A DNA stretch of 64,000 nucleotides. Source: Paragyromitra xinjiangensis. Its lineage: Eukaryota > Ascomycota > Pezizomycetes > Pezizales > Discinaceae. Positions within the stretch are counted from its first letter, which is position 1. Every line of letters begins with the position of its first letter. The translations under genes and the position numbers were made by a program. The notes under the pieces were generated by a model, which searched no databases, was not told the DNA's origin, and was given only the letters and a program-made list of their open reading frames with translations. Below, in pieces: positions 35,935 to 47,403 of this stretch. Where the stretch lies: NCBI GenBank assembly GCA_038503065.1, contig JBCAMK010000002.1:3100001-3164000 (forward strand), read 5' to 3'.

Positions 35935-38179
35935 ATGGTTTCCCGGCTTTCTCCAGCAAGTTCTCTCCATCTCTGCAGGCCATGTGCTCAGAAGATTGCC
36001 CTGAGATCTCCGTCGTTGGTTAGATTTCTGACGGTATGTTCGGCTTGTGCTGAGGGAAACTATATCTGTAATTTATCCTAGATGCTCATCTCAATTGCAG
36101 ACGGATCATAGAAATCGACGATCAACCTTTTTTGCCCCAAGTGGGGGAATTGCTCCCAAGGATCTTCAAGGTCTGTCAGTAAAATTTCGTAAATAATGTG
36201 GCATGAAGAAAGAATTTTGCTGATGGCCTGGGGAGACTAGAGGATGTGCATTCGTTGCTTGTTCGAACAGGTTTTCTACGACAGGTAAAATTATCTATCT
36301 CAGACACATTTGGATCAAGTAAAAGCTGACCAAACTCGTGCTCAGGCTCACTCAGGCGTTTTTCACTACCTTCCTCTTGGCCAACGAGTCCACGAGAAAT
36401 TGGAAAGACTGATTGACAGACACATGCGCTCAATTGGTTAGCACGACACTATCACGAACGGGGGGAACGAAAAGTACTAACCCCAGCCTGAGGTGCCTCA
36501 AAGCTTGCACTTTCTACAATCTCCTCGGAGAAGTTATGGGCGAAAACGGATCGACTTTCTAAGGGTGGCGCAGAAGTAGAATCACCTCTTTTCTGGGTAC
36601 GGTGGGAGGGTGCTGACAGCCAAGATAGCTCTTCAGATTCAAGGATCGCAAGGGAACCAAATTATTGCTTTCCCCGACCCACGAGGAAGAGATTACAACT
36701 CTTATAGGTTCTCTCATAAACTCTTATAAAGAACTTCCGTTGAGGGTCTACCAAATAGGTTCGTCCAGTTCTACTGTTATCGCAATATCAAACTTATATC
36801 TTGTTCTACCACAGGTCGAAAATTTCGCGATGAACGCCGCCCTCGTGCTGGCCTTTTACGGGGGAGAGAGTTCACCATGAAAGATCTCTATACATTCGAC
36901 TCAACCGAGGCTGCGGCATTAGAAACATATCACGAAGTCCAGGGTGCATACAGGGCTTTTTTTGATGAGATTAAGCTCCCTTACATTGTAGTAAGTTGTT
37001 TCTACTTTTCCTATCTCTTGAATCATGTACACTGACTCTTATCCTCAGGCCGAAGCTGACTCCGGCAATATTGGTGGCACACTCTCCCACGAGTACCACT
37101 ACCCTTCCCCCTCCGGTGAAGACAACATTCTCTTATGCAGTTCCTGCACCTACACCTCTAATGAAGAAGCTGCCCGTGCACGTGCTCCGTCCACGTCACT
37201 CACTATAGAAGATCCCGCCGACATTGCCGTATTTCACGGCATCACTCACGACCGCAAAACTCTTCTAAACATCTTCTACCCGAAAAATCACACCCGCGAC
37301 GAAGAAAAACCAAGCAATGGAGTTAACGTGCATAAAATTAAGTCTCTTATCCCTGAATTTGACCCCAGCGTGGGCGCCTCCGCGCTCAACCTTTACATCG
37401 AGAGCTTCAGCGAATACTCTGTCGACTCAGAAAACGGCACCTATTCGCAGATCATTAATTTGTTTGATCTCCGTCTCCCGCGCTCTGTCACCGAGGCATC
37501 CTTCTCGAACCATAGCGACCAGCCCATATTCCGTGAATTTATTGCTGATAAGCGGATCCCGACGACGAGCATGGTGTCTGATCCAGCCACGGATTTGCCG
37601 TTAAATCTACTGAAGATCAGGGCGGGAGACAGATGCCCGAAGTGCGAGGAAGGAAGCTTAACAGTGACGAGCGCAGTGGAGCTTGGGCACACTTTTCATT
37701 TGGGCACCAGATACTCGGGGCCTCTGAAGGCAGTGGTTACCAATGAGAAAGGGGAATGGAACCCCATTGTGATGGGCTGCTATGGTATTGGCATTTCACG
37801 AATGATCTCCGCGGTTGCAGACGGGTATAAAGATGAGAATGGATTATGCTGGCCGCGTGTTGTGGCGCCATTCGAGGCAATCGTGGTTTACAAAGACGTT
37901 ACGATGAGGATGGATGCAGAGGAGGCCTATGATGTATTGAGCTCCAGAGGTCTTGAGGGAGGGGAAGGCGTTGATACACTCCTAGATGATAGGGAGAGGG
38001 ATTTAGTGTGGAAGATGAAGGATGCTGATCTAATCGGATATCCGATCATGGTTGTGCTGGGAAGGGCTTGGGCGAAAGAGAAAATGGTGGAAGTGCAGGT
38101 TAAGAAGACGAAACAAAAAGTGGAAGTAGGATTGAGTGATCTGAAGGAGGTCGTGGAAGGATTTTTAAAGGATTTGTAA
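35935..38179 (+). CDS. AIM10: mitochondrial prolyl-tRNA synthetase
   Basis: Class II synthetase charging mitochondrial tRNA-Pro. Eight exons: 35935-36033, 36101-36170, 36241-36284, 36346-36436, 36493-36575, 36629-36758, 36815-36990, 37049-38179 (607 aa). It starts with a basic, acid-free probable presequence (MVSRLSPASSLHLCRPCAQK). Motif 1 region: EDVHSLLVRTGFLRQAHSGV. Motif 2: KFRDERRPRAGLLRGREF. Motif 3: GCYGIGISRMISAV. Between motifs 2 and 3 is a bacterial-type segment (CPKCEEGSLTV). The C-terminal anticodon domain follows. The acceptor before exon 5 reads GAG; the nearer CCCAG is only about five bases after the branch-like CTAAC and breaks the frame. The first six introns were fixed by family alignment. 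Confidence 0.9.
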
Positions 38180-38342
38180 GTGCAACAATAGTGGATGTGT
38201 AGTCTTCAAAAGGGGGATGGATATCATCTTTCGTTATCCCGAATTGAATAGCATTGCTTCCAGGCTCCATAGACCATTCCAGAGGCTAAAACCTATTATA
38301 CAAACTCCTCAAAGAAGTTCCATGAAACCCTGCCCATCACGC

Positions 38343-38942
38343 CTAACCCATCAATATCTCCTCGACGCCCAACACCTCCTCCTCATCCGCGACCTCAATG
38401 ACCTTTCCAACCTCTGCCGTATTCCGCATCAACTCTTTTGCCCCTGCATATAGCATGCGCAGCTCACTATTCGTAGTTGGCGGCATATAGAACAGCAATA
38501 CATACGGAGCAGCTTGTCTCCCGCTCTTCAATGTTAGTGGGTATGACAACAGAACAAAACGCGGGGAGTGCTCGGGAAGCTCTTCGGATATGGCGGCGAG
38601 GGTAGTATAGATTTCGCCGCTATCTTGGGGTTTGATTTCAAGGTTCTTTTTATCGATTTGGTCTACGTAGAGGAGGGGGGAGGGGGGCTGCTTGTTAGTC
38701 GTGAGACTGGAGGAGAGCAGGAGCTGTGGACTCGAATGAACAGAGGGTTAACAGAGTCGATGAAGACGCACAGATTACGGCTTGAGGCTTTGAAGCGCGT
38801 GAAGTTCCAAGACGGAACTTTCGGAGACTATCGCGGGTTTCGGGAGAGAAGGAGTAGAGACGAGCTTCGGAAGCCTGAGCAGGGAGGGGTATGTCATTAG
38901 TAACTGTAGATCTTGAGGGAGTCAGGTAGAATATTTTACCAT
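38343..38942 (-). CDS. GMF1: glia maturation factor-like ADF-homology protein (actin branch debrancher)
   Basis: ADF-homology protein that binds Arp2/3 and removes actin branches. Three exons: 38940-38942 (only the ATG), 38772-38874, 38343-38662 (141 aa, usual length). Signatures: ASEARLYSFSPETRDSLRKF, RASKPQAVIYQIDKKNLEIK (spanning intron 2) and ELPEHSPRFVLLSYPLTLKS. The end TNSELRMLYAGAKELMRNTA is diagnostic of GMF. Head-to-head with the HSBP1-like gene, 260 bp apart. Confidence 0.92.
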
Positions 38943-39202
38943 AATTATATTGATCCTATAATTCTTGATTGAAAGTTTTGTATTTTGTTACGGTGGGTCC
39001 TAACACAAAGTTCTCATATGATGGAGCACAGCTATGAGGGGTGACAGCGGGGTTACCACTGGTACATGGAGTTCCATGGTGTCTCGAAGCTTTGACCATC
39101 CTGTTGGAATAAATCACCGATCCTGATCTCATCTCCAAAAACCTATTCACACAAGCTCTTACCAGGCCCCTAAGCTATTGTATGCTACTTATTTTCCCCG
39201 TC

Positions 39203-39525
39203 ATGACCAACGAATCCACGAAAACCGATTCTCCAACGACAAACACTCAGGACACCTCCACCGTAAGATCACCTAGTCAACACGCTCTCTTTCTGGAACT
39301 ATATCCCTCATGAGGCATCGAGGAGGCTAATATATTGGAAATATGTAGTTATCGGAAGACGTTCCCGGCGAGTTGACAGCAGTGGTAGACGAGCTGTTGG
39401 ATAGCCTGAGCACAAAGTTCGCGAGCGTATCAAGCGAGATTTTTGAGAAGATCGAGGCTATGAGCAAGCGGTTAGATGCGATGGAAGCTAGTTTACAGCA
39501 GTCAAGCACACCGACACCAAAGTAG
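39203..39525 (+). CDS. heat shock factor-binding protein 1-like (HSBP1) small coiled coil
   Basis: Small trimeric coiled-coil protein. The animal homologue damps heat-shock factor, and the family is related to a WASH-complex assembly factor. Two exons: 39203-39262 and 39349-39525 (78 aa). The first 20 residues are Thr/Ser-rich. After the intron comes the HSBP1 pattern: ELTAVVDELLDSLSTKFASV, SSEIFEKIEAMSKRLDAMEA, ending SLQQSSTPTPK. Hydrophobic heptads are regular over about 40 residues. It is easily missed because each exon is short. Family assignment is good; a role in fungal heat shock is not established here. Confidence 0.85.
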
Positions 39526-40136
39526 AAGCCTGTTACAAGGCTTCCTTTATAGGGGTTAAGGAGAAACGGTGGACGTCATTTCCATGCCTCTCTAGGTGTT
39601 GGCTGCTGGCTTCTGTTTCTAGATGGGGAGAGGGGTTTCTGAGGTTTATGTCCAAGCGTGGAGACCTGCCCTATGGGCTAGAGATTATTATCATATACCT
39701 TTCTATTTTTAGCTTGCGTCCGGAATACCGACTCCGGAAAAACCTATTAATCACATATTTATCCCAGAGAAGAATCCGAGAAGCAGTGGTGTGAGATATT
39801 TCGGGTAAGCTTGTTTTGATGTCCAGGTTCCGAGTCCAAGGCACAAGAAAAGCATCCTGAGAAACTTGAATAGCTTGGTCTTGAAATTTACATTTACGGA
39901 TGGAAACATAGCATTGCGTTAAAGCCCTAAATAGATCTCTAGTTTATAACTCATCATGCTGATTTTGTACGATTTTATGTATTTAGAAAGTCGGGGAAGT
40001 AAACATGAGGGTGGGGTATCAAAATATTCTAACGAATTACCCCTGTGCTAATCTATATCTAAATCGCTAGTTAGGTATCTAAAATTACGGGAAAAAAATA
40101 GTTACCTGCATCCTTCCTGCGTCGTCGCCCCATCGT
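39526..40136. other. intergenic, 0.61 kb, convergent
   Basis: Between the stops of the HSBP1-like gene (+) and the carrier gene (-). AT-rich with no recognisable element. Confidence 0.45.
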
Positions 40137-41706
40137 CTACAACCCATCGCTCTCTTCGTTAAACCATCGCCACACCTTTTTATGCTGCTCCAATGCAACA
40201 AATGTCAGGATAGTATGTGGTCTATTTCATTTGTTAGTAGTGAGCAACAATATTTCTAGGAATAGATAACCTCTACCCTAGCCTCATAAAACTCGGCACC
40301 CATCCCCTAAACATCCAGCTCACCCCCTCCTTTCTCGTGATGTCTGACAACAAATGCACAATCCCATGGGTATCGTGGCTTGTCATAACCCTCGTCTTGA
40401 TAACATCAACGGGAGAACAGATTGTCGTCGCAACAAGCCCGCTCAAGAGGGAGGCAGTAAAGTGTGTCCACACACTATCTGCGAAGAACGGTGTCAACAA
40501 CAAGTACGATTTGAACTGGTCGTATGTTGCCAGTTGAGCAGCTGTCATGAGCGCCGCACGAAGTGTGTTGGGCCAAATGCCGCGGAAAAGGGAGCGTGGG
40601 CCTTCTTCCCGTGCCATTCCTGTACGTAGGGAGTGTTAGAGCGTGAGATGTGAGAGGAAAGATGCTATATAAACTGGCGAAATACAGCCCACCGGATGTA
40701 GTGAATCTCCAGCGATCTTCGTTCACTCTCATACGCAAGCTTCTGAGTCGTATCTCGCTAGTTTATAAAATATGGGAAGACATACGGATGAGGCCGTCAA
40801 GCGCATTTTTGTAATTGCGCCGTTTTTCGGGCGGATTTGCGCGATCCTGTTGCATGCGAACGTTGATTATGTCTGCCGGGTTACCAGCGGCACCACCAAC
40901 CCATCCTGATGCTGAGGCCATTGCAACTAACTTTATGAATGAGGGTTTTTCATTATTGTGTGTGAATTTGGTCTTCATTTTTTCGTAGACGCCGAAGCGG
41001 GTGGTCGAGTATGTCGCTATATGTCCATGTTAACAGTCGACGTCGAATCTCGGTATGGTATGCGAGAGGCTAACCTTGCCGTAATAGACTCGCAGAGAGC
41101 TGTAGAAACGCGTGTGTCAGGAAGGAATTGCCCCATAACTGTTAACCAATTTATGAATCGTACCAAGACCTACCCCACTGTACAGCGCCAGAAATCCTAG
41201 AAAGCGATAGGGTTTACATTAGGTCATTTCTTCAATCGAATCGGGGCATTCACAGTTGCCCATTCCAAGAGTCGATTTCTGTTTAACTACCGCGGAGCTC
41301 ACGGGCAATTTTCCGCCTTGTTTCTGGGGCTTACATTCTGGAATAGTTCAACTGTGAATGTCCCCAAAATTAAAGCTCTAGAATGTCTTTCGTACCTTCA
41401 TGACGCGCGACATTGACAAGCGTTCCGAGCATTGTCGGCTTTACACCAGGAGCTTTTGCTGCCGTTTGCAGGCGTACCTATAAATTCATCCAGTCAATTA
41501 CCTCGGTCGCTAGATTAGCTGCAAAGAGCGTGATGTGTACACACTTTGACAAGATCTCTACCAACCAAAAATGTCAGCGCCCGGATTCAATATCTGTTCC
41601 GTTTCCAAGATATCAGTACTTACAAGGGGTGTGTGACGAGCGCAGCCATACAGCTCGAGCTGCCACCAAGCCAGAACGGATAACCTCGAGGCTTTTTTGT
41701 CGACAT
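40137..41706 (-). CDS. DIC1: mitochondrial dicarboxylate carrier
   Basis: Inner-membrane carrier exchanging dicarboxylates for phosphate. Eight exons: 41624-41706, 41545-41557, 41396-41477, 41174-41196, 41075-41099, 40786-41016, 40277-40619, 40137-40221 (294 aa, normal). The three carrier repeats each show the signature: THPLDLVKVRLQT, GNPADIINVRMQQ and CSPVDVIKTRVM. The second has Asn where Lys/Arg is usual, as in known dicarboxylate carriers. N terminus YPFWLGGSSSCMAALVTHP and end GPHTILTFVALEQHKKVWRW also match. Exons of 13, 23 and 25 nt are unusually small. Intron 3 carries an inverted-repeat element. Substrate is inferred from subfamily resemblance. Confidence 0.88.
41241..41374. mobile_element. 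inverted-repeat element inside DIC1 intron 3
   Basis: Arms at 41243-41267 and 41339-41365 are inverted repeats. The core CATTCACAGTTG is exact, and GGGG precedes and ATTCCA follows on both arms with small gaps. The unit lies wholly within the 199-bp intron 41197-41395, the longest intron of this gene. It may be a miniature transposon or a structured intron. No clear target duplication. Confidence 0.55.
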
Positions 41707-42887
41707 CTTTTCTCAGTTATTTTTTTTGAATTTTCGGCTCTTTCTTTTTTTTCTTTGTTTTCGTGAAGAAAATTGTTGTGCACGTGAGCTATGCCCTGTC
41801 CAGCGCCGCAGTTGGAGAGGTGAAGTGGAAGATTCTGTCGAGGTGCATGGACATTTAGGGCTTAGGGCTAGATCCGACGCAGAGATTTGGACGAGTGAGT
41901 GGCCATGACTGGCTTAGATACATGTATACATGTATGTATTTTCTATCGTGTTGAGGGAAGGTGAAGTACATGTATCATTACATAGCGCTACATGTACTTT
42001 GTTGGGTTGTTTGAATTAATAGCAGCACATGTAGTCTTGGCTATCCTCGACTATTGAGTGTATGTCCATGCATGTAGATAATTGCTTTCGAGATCTAATG
42101 ATTGCACATGTATGTGGGGGGGATACATGTATGTGAGGCCTAGAATTAGGGTGTAATGGAATAGGGTGGCTAAGGAGGGCAGAAGAGGTAGGCAAACAGA
42201 GAAATGACAAATACCATATTGATCGAACAAAAAACTGGTAGCGGGGATAAATAGTGCATTGATAAGCATCACATATAGGTCGTATACATGTAGATGTATA
42301 CAATGGGATTGTTGCCAAGGAATAAACACTTAAACCTACCACGGTAACGCTCAGGGTCCAATAATTTACGGTTCTGTTAATGCGAAAGCGTTGTCGGGTT
42401 TTTAAGGAAATAAAATGATTTATTCCATGGGCCTCCATTATGATGTGAGTTTTCCCAACGGCTGTCGTGATGCGATGCCGTCTCCCGATAAGCTGCCAGG
42501 GATGACATCTTGGCAGAGTCACGTGGCGATAGCGTTAGCACAAACGACAGAAAAAAAAAAGAAGGAAAAAGAAAAGAAAAAAAAAGACCCTCCACCAACT
42601 GTGAGGATCAATTTTTGCCCCCGCGAGAGCTCAAGTCGCCTCAATTGATAAATAATCAATTCTGGCCCCACTATCTTCCATCCTCTGATATTTTACCTAT
42701 CTTTCTCTCCCCTCCGTATCCTCATCTATTTCACCCCGCATCTCCTCTCGTCCCTCATTCTCAACCGCAAGACTATTCAGCCATTGCGGAACCCGAAAGA
42801 GAGAGAAAGTGAAATTAAAAGGGAAAGCGAAAGTCAAAGAGGAAGTGGAAGAGAAAGAAGGAGGGATAAATCTTGTTCTTTTTGAAT
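41707..42887. promoter_or_regulatory. divergent intergenic region DIC1 / RPO41 with TACATGTA cluster
   Basis: 1.18 kb between two outward-facing genes for mitochondrial proteins. Six perfect TACATGTA octamers lie at 41919, 41927, 41967, 41989, 42124 and 42285, plus two CACATGTA variants near 42026 and 42105. An A-rich tract follows at 42550-42587, and a CT-rich sense-strand tract (about 42660-42770) precedes RPO41. Regulatory meaning is inference. Confidence 0.4.
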
Positions 42888-45800
42888 ATGCTTGTGTGGG
42901 CTGCCAGCAAACGGGTCCCTCGCGACGCTCTACGAACAAATCTACGTCTTACTTCATTCTCAGATTCTTTATTTCTTCCTTGGTTGGCCCCTTCACAGCA
43001 GCGGTATCTCCAGAGCCACAGATCCTCTAAAACAAACTCAACTTCTCCCAAATCTCATGGCGCAAGTTCCCTAAACTCAATTAATCGTACATACTCCACC
43101 GCCACTTCCCCAGTTAAAGCCGCCGCAGAAGCCCATGCAACTCTTCGGGTGGTTCCCGACTATTATCCCCCCCCTCCGATCTCTCCCCGCGACCAGTACA
43201 GCCGGAGTACTCAGAAATATGCGACACCTGTGGATCCCGCGAAGGTTGTCATCCTAGAAACCCCAGAAACTATCGAGACGGAACGACGGATCAAGATGGA
43301 CAAGCACGAACTTCTTGCACTATTTGATGCGTGCTTAAAAACTGGACATCTGGTTCGCGCGCACTTAATGTTGTCTCAGATGTCGTCAATACTGGGCAAA
43401 GACTCGCCGATCCTGGTTAACGCACACAATGTCTTCCTGCAAGCATTGTTGGATAGGGCTAATAGCCCCCAGGAATTGAAGGTGTTCTTCATGTGGTATG
43501 AGGATAAGATGAAAGCACAGTTCAATATTGCTGGAAATGCCACGACGTTCGCGTTGTTGCTGAAGGCAAGCCTGAAGTACGAACCTCTGGAGGGGCAGAG
43601 GTATCTCGACCAGTACGTTGGGGTTTGGAAACAGTCAGGCCACGGAATTGGGGACGTTCTAGTGCTACCGGTTTTAACGGACGACGAAGTCATTAAGATT
43701 GCAAAAGTATGTCTCCATCAGTTTAAGTACCCATAAAATTACCCAAGAGGCCATACCTAACGCTTCCAGATCTGCCAACTTAAAGTCTCAGAACTCCATG
43801 AAACCAACCGTCCCCTCCTCGAAGAACCTGCCACCTACCGTCCCTCCACCGAATCCCTCCCAGAGATTAAGTCTGTCGCTACGAAAGGCACTGGGCTTGC
43901 TGCCATCCAACAGTCCCTTCGCTCCCTCATTGACCCTGAGCACATGCCACAGCAGTACTCGATCAACGGCAAAGAGGATCTTGCGATCCAAATCGAGCGT
44001 CAGAGACTCCTTGAAGAGGATGCGTTCTCGTCTGCTCAAGAGCGCTGGAAAAGGGATCACGACGCACTGGCAGCCCGAGGTGTACTCTCAGTCCACCAGC
44101 CTCTCAACTCTTTGCTCTGGGAATGGCATCAATCCTTCGTTCCACTGATCACGGAGGAAATCACCCGTGTCCGTATTGCAGAGAAGGACGATCGCTCAGC
44201 AGGTGCTCATGAACGTTGCCTATATGGCCCGTTCCTGCGACTGCTGCCTCCGGAGAAAATTGCGGCGATTGTGATGGTCGAGCTGCTGAAGATGCATAAT
44301 TCCGATTCGCATAGTGGAGTAAAGACCTCGCGGGCAGTGATGCATATAGGACATATGCTTGAGGCGGAGTATCTCGCGCAGGAGATCCAGAAAAAGAAGA
44401 ATGCGGAATTGTTTCGACACGTCAAGAACAAAGATAAGTTGGCAGATCTCTTCCGAGAGGATAGAAATGCATGGGGGTCAGTAATAAGGCGGGCGAGAGC
44501 GGGCGTGCCGTCCGAGTCTATAGAGGAGATTTTACCAGAGTGGCCGGTGACTGTGAAGGCAAAAGTATGCATCTACCAATGGCTTCTTTTCTCGAGACAT
44601 AGTTGCCTGAATATTTTACTGACTCGTATTTTTTTACTACAGCTGGGTGCAGTCCTTCTGACTATGCTCCTTCATTGCGCCAAAGCTCCCACTATCGCTC
44701 CCACCACTGAATCCACCACCGATCCCAACAGCGAACCCGCCTCTCTCGATCTCCCTGCATTCTACCACACCTATCAATTCGTTAAAGGAAAAAAACTTGG
44801 TGTAATTAAACTTGATCCGAACTTGTTGAAACGCTTGGGCACCGAAGATCTCAAGCAGGGTATCCTTGGCCGTCTCCTGCCAATGGTTGTGGTGCCGCGC
44901 GAGTGGCAGAACTGGAAAGATGGTGGGTACTACTATACACAGGTTCGGGCTGTACGAACCAAGGGTTCACTGGAGCAGAGGCAATATGTGCAGACTGCGA
45001 GCCGGAGGGGTGATTTAACGGAACTTTTTGCGTCGTTGGATGTTCTTGGGAAGACCGGGTGGAGAATTAATCGTTCCGTATTCGATGTAGTGGTAAAGGT
45101 GTGGAACAGTGAGAAAGAGTTCGCAGATATCCCACCTGCAAGTAAGGACCTTATCTTGCCACCCGAACCGGCGCCGAGTGATGACCCCAGGGTCAGGTAT
45201 AAATGGCTGGAGCAAGTTAGGATGATTAAGAATGAGGTGAGGAATAATCACAGTCAGAGATGTAGTGTTAATTTCAAGGTGGAGATTGCGAGAGCTGTAA
45301 GTTTTCCAGATAAGTTGCATTTAATTTTTTTTCCTAACGGGGAAATTAACGAGATTATAGTTCTTATTCGATCGATTTTACTTTCCCCATAACGTGGATT
45401 TTCGTGGCCGCGCCTATCCCATCCCCCCAAACCTGAACCATATCGGTGATGATCTTTCTCGGGGTCTCTTGATGTTTGATGTGGGTAAGGAGCTTGGTGA
45501 GAGAGGATTGCGATGGCTCAAGATCCATCTCTCCAACCTTTGTGGCGTTGATAAAGTTTCCTTCGACGATCGGGAGCGCTTTGTCGATGAGCATATAGAC
45601 GACGTAATTGACTCTGCCAATAACCCACTTGAAGGAAAACAGTGGTGGCTGCAAGCCGAAGATCCTTGGCAGTGTCTTTCTGTTTGCTTTGCACTCAGGG
45701 ATGCTTTTGCGATGGAAGACCCCACCAAGTATATTTGCAGCATCCCAGTCGCGCAGGATGGAACCTGTAATGGACTGCAACATTATGCGGCGTTAGGAGG

Positions 45801-47403
45801 AGACCTGATGGGTGCAAAGCAAGTCAATCTTGTGCCCTCCGATAAGCCATCGGATGTCTATACTGGCGTGGCAAATCTCGTTAAAGCCGCTGTTCAGGAG
45901 GAGGCTGAGAAAGGGAAAGAAATTGCAAAGCTGCTAAATGGCGTTGTCACCAGGAAAGTCGTTAAACAGACTGTCATGACGAACGTCTACGGCGTTACTC
46001 TTATAGGAGCAAAAGCACAAATCGCGAGTCAGCTGAAAGAGATCGAGTCGCTGAAAGAGCATATGCTCGACCCGGCGTCCGCGCATAGGTTGGCTTATTA
46101 TATCACAAATAAGGTTTTTGATTCCGTCGTGACTATGTTCTCGGGCGCGAGTCAAATTCAGAACTGGTTGGCTACCTGCGCGAAACGGATTTCGCTCTCA
46201 ATATCACCCTCTCAGATGGACTATAAACTGTTGGACAATAGAAGTGCCGAAAAATCTGAAACTAAGGATGTCGAAGAGAGCGGGAAACCCAAGGAGAAAA
46301 GGGGAAGAAAGAAGTCGGGAGAGGGCAGCCAGAAGAAGAAAGGGGTCAACGAGGAACCTAAGGCTAAAGCGAAGGGAAGGAAAGGAGTTGAATTTATGAC
46401 AAGTGTAGTATGGACAACCCCCCTCAAGCTCCCTGTCGTGCAGCCATACCGCCGTAGTAAAGTTCAAATCGTCTCCACGAACCTCCAGAACGTTTATATC
46501 ACCGACCCCACCGTCGTCGACCAGATAAACTCCCGCAAACAGATGACGGCTTTTCCACCAAACTTTATCCACTCCCTTGACGCAACTCACATGCTTATGT
46601 CTGCGATGATGTGTCACAAAAAAGAACTCACATTTGCATCCGTCCACGATTCCTTCTGGACACATCCTAGCGATGTCGACACGTTAAATCAGGTTCTCCG
46701 CGAAGCCTTCATAGAGTTACATTCAAGCAACGTCATGCAAAATCTCAAAGAAGAATTCGAAGTCCGTTATAAAGGCTACCGCTACCTCCAGACTATCTCG
46801 AACGATGAACCAGTTACCAAACTAATTAAAGATTTGCGCGCAAATTATGCACGGGAAGTTCTCAAAAAGGGTGATGCGAAGAAGGCAACCCTAACAATGG
46901 AAGAAGATCTCGAGTGGGAGCGACAGAGAGAGCGATTGATCAACAGTGACAGCGCAGAAGAGCGGGCCCGCGGCATAGCGATGATTACCCCCAGCGTACT
47001 TATGAGTAGGGAGGGATTGTTTAAGAACGAGATCGAAGAACATCCAGAGGAAGGTATCGACCCAGAGTACGCTCAGGAGAACGACCGCGAAGTGGAGCTA
47101 GACAGTATCGATGCAGTCTTGGGTGATGGAAACCTTGATATGGCAGATGAACCCGATCTCCTGGATGAGAGTAAGGACGATACCGAGCTAGAGTCGGGGG
47201 CAGCGGCACAGAAAAAGAAGAAATTGGCGAATCAGCATCTGAAGGTGACAAATGTGTGGATGCCGTTGGTATTTCCGCCGTTGCCAGAAAAGGTGAGATC
47301 TATCATTACCGTTATCGATGGGTGGTGGGCTGACTTTGTGTTCTTTGTACAGGGCCAATTCGATGTCAAGACAATCGAGGAAAGTCAGTACTTCTTTTCT
47401 TAA
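42888..47403 (+). CDS. RPO41: mitochondrial DNA-directed RNA polymerase (T7-like)
   Basis: Single-subunit phage-type polymerase transcribing mitochondrial DNA. Five exons: 42888-43706, 43770-44564, 44643-45296, 45361-47292, 47353-47403 (1416 aa). N-terminal presequence-like start (MLVWAASKRVPRDALRTNLR). An N-terminal PPR-like helical region has LLALFDACLKTGHLVRAHLM. The polymerase core starts around YTQVRAVRTKG and FYFPHNVDFRGRAYPIPPNL. Catalytic motifs: A, PVAQDGTCNGLQHY with Asp889; B, RKVVKQTVMTNVYG with Lys958 and Tyr966; C, VHDSFWTH with Asp1186. The ending is the family FDVKTIEESQYFFS. A Lys/Glu-rich insertion (about residues 1048-1101) lies between motif B and the TTPLKLPVVQPYR segment. 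Confidence 0.96.

Noticed and set aside
42016..42522. 168-codon minus-strand frame in the DIC1/RPO41 gap
   Set aside because: No homology, unusual composition of His/Ile/Ser from the TACATGTA repeats, and no splice or start context.
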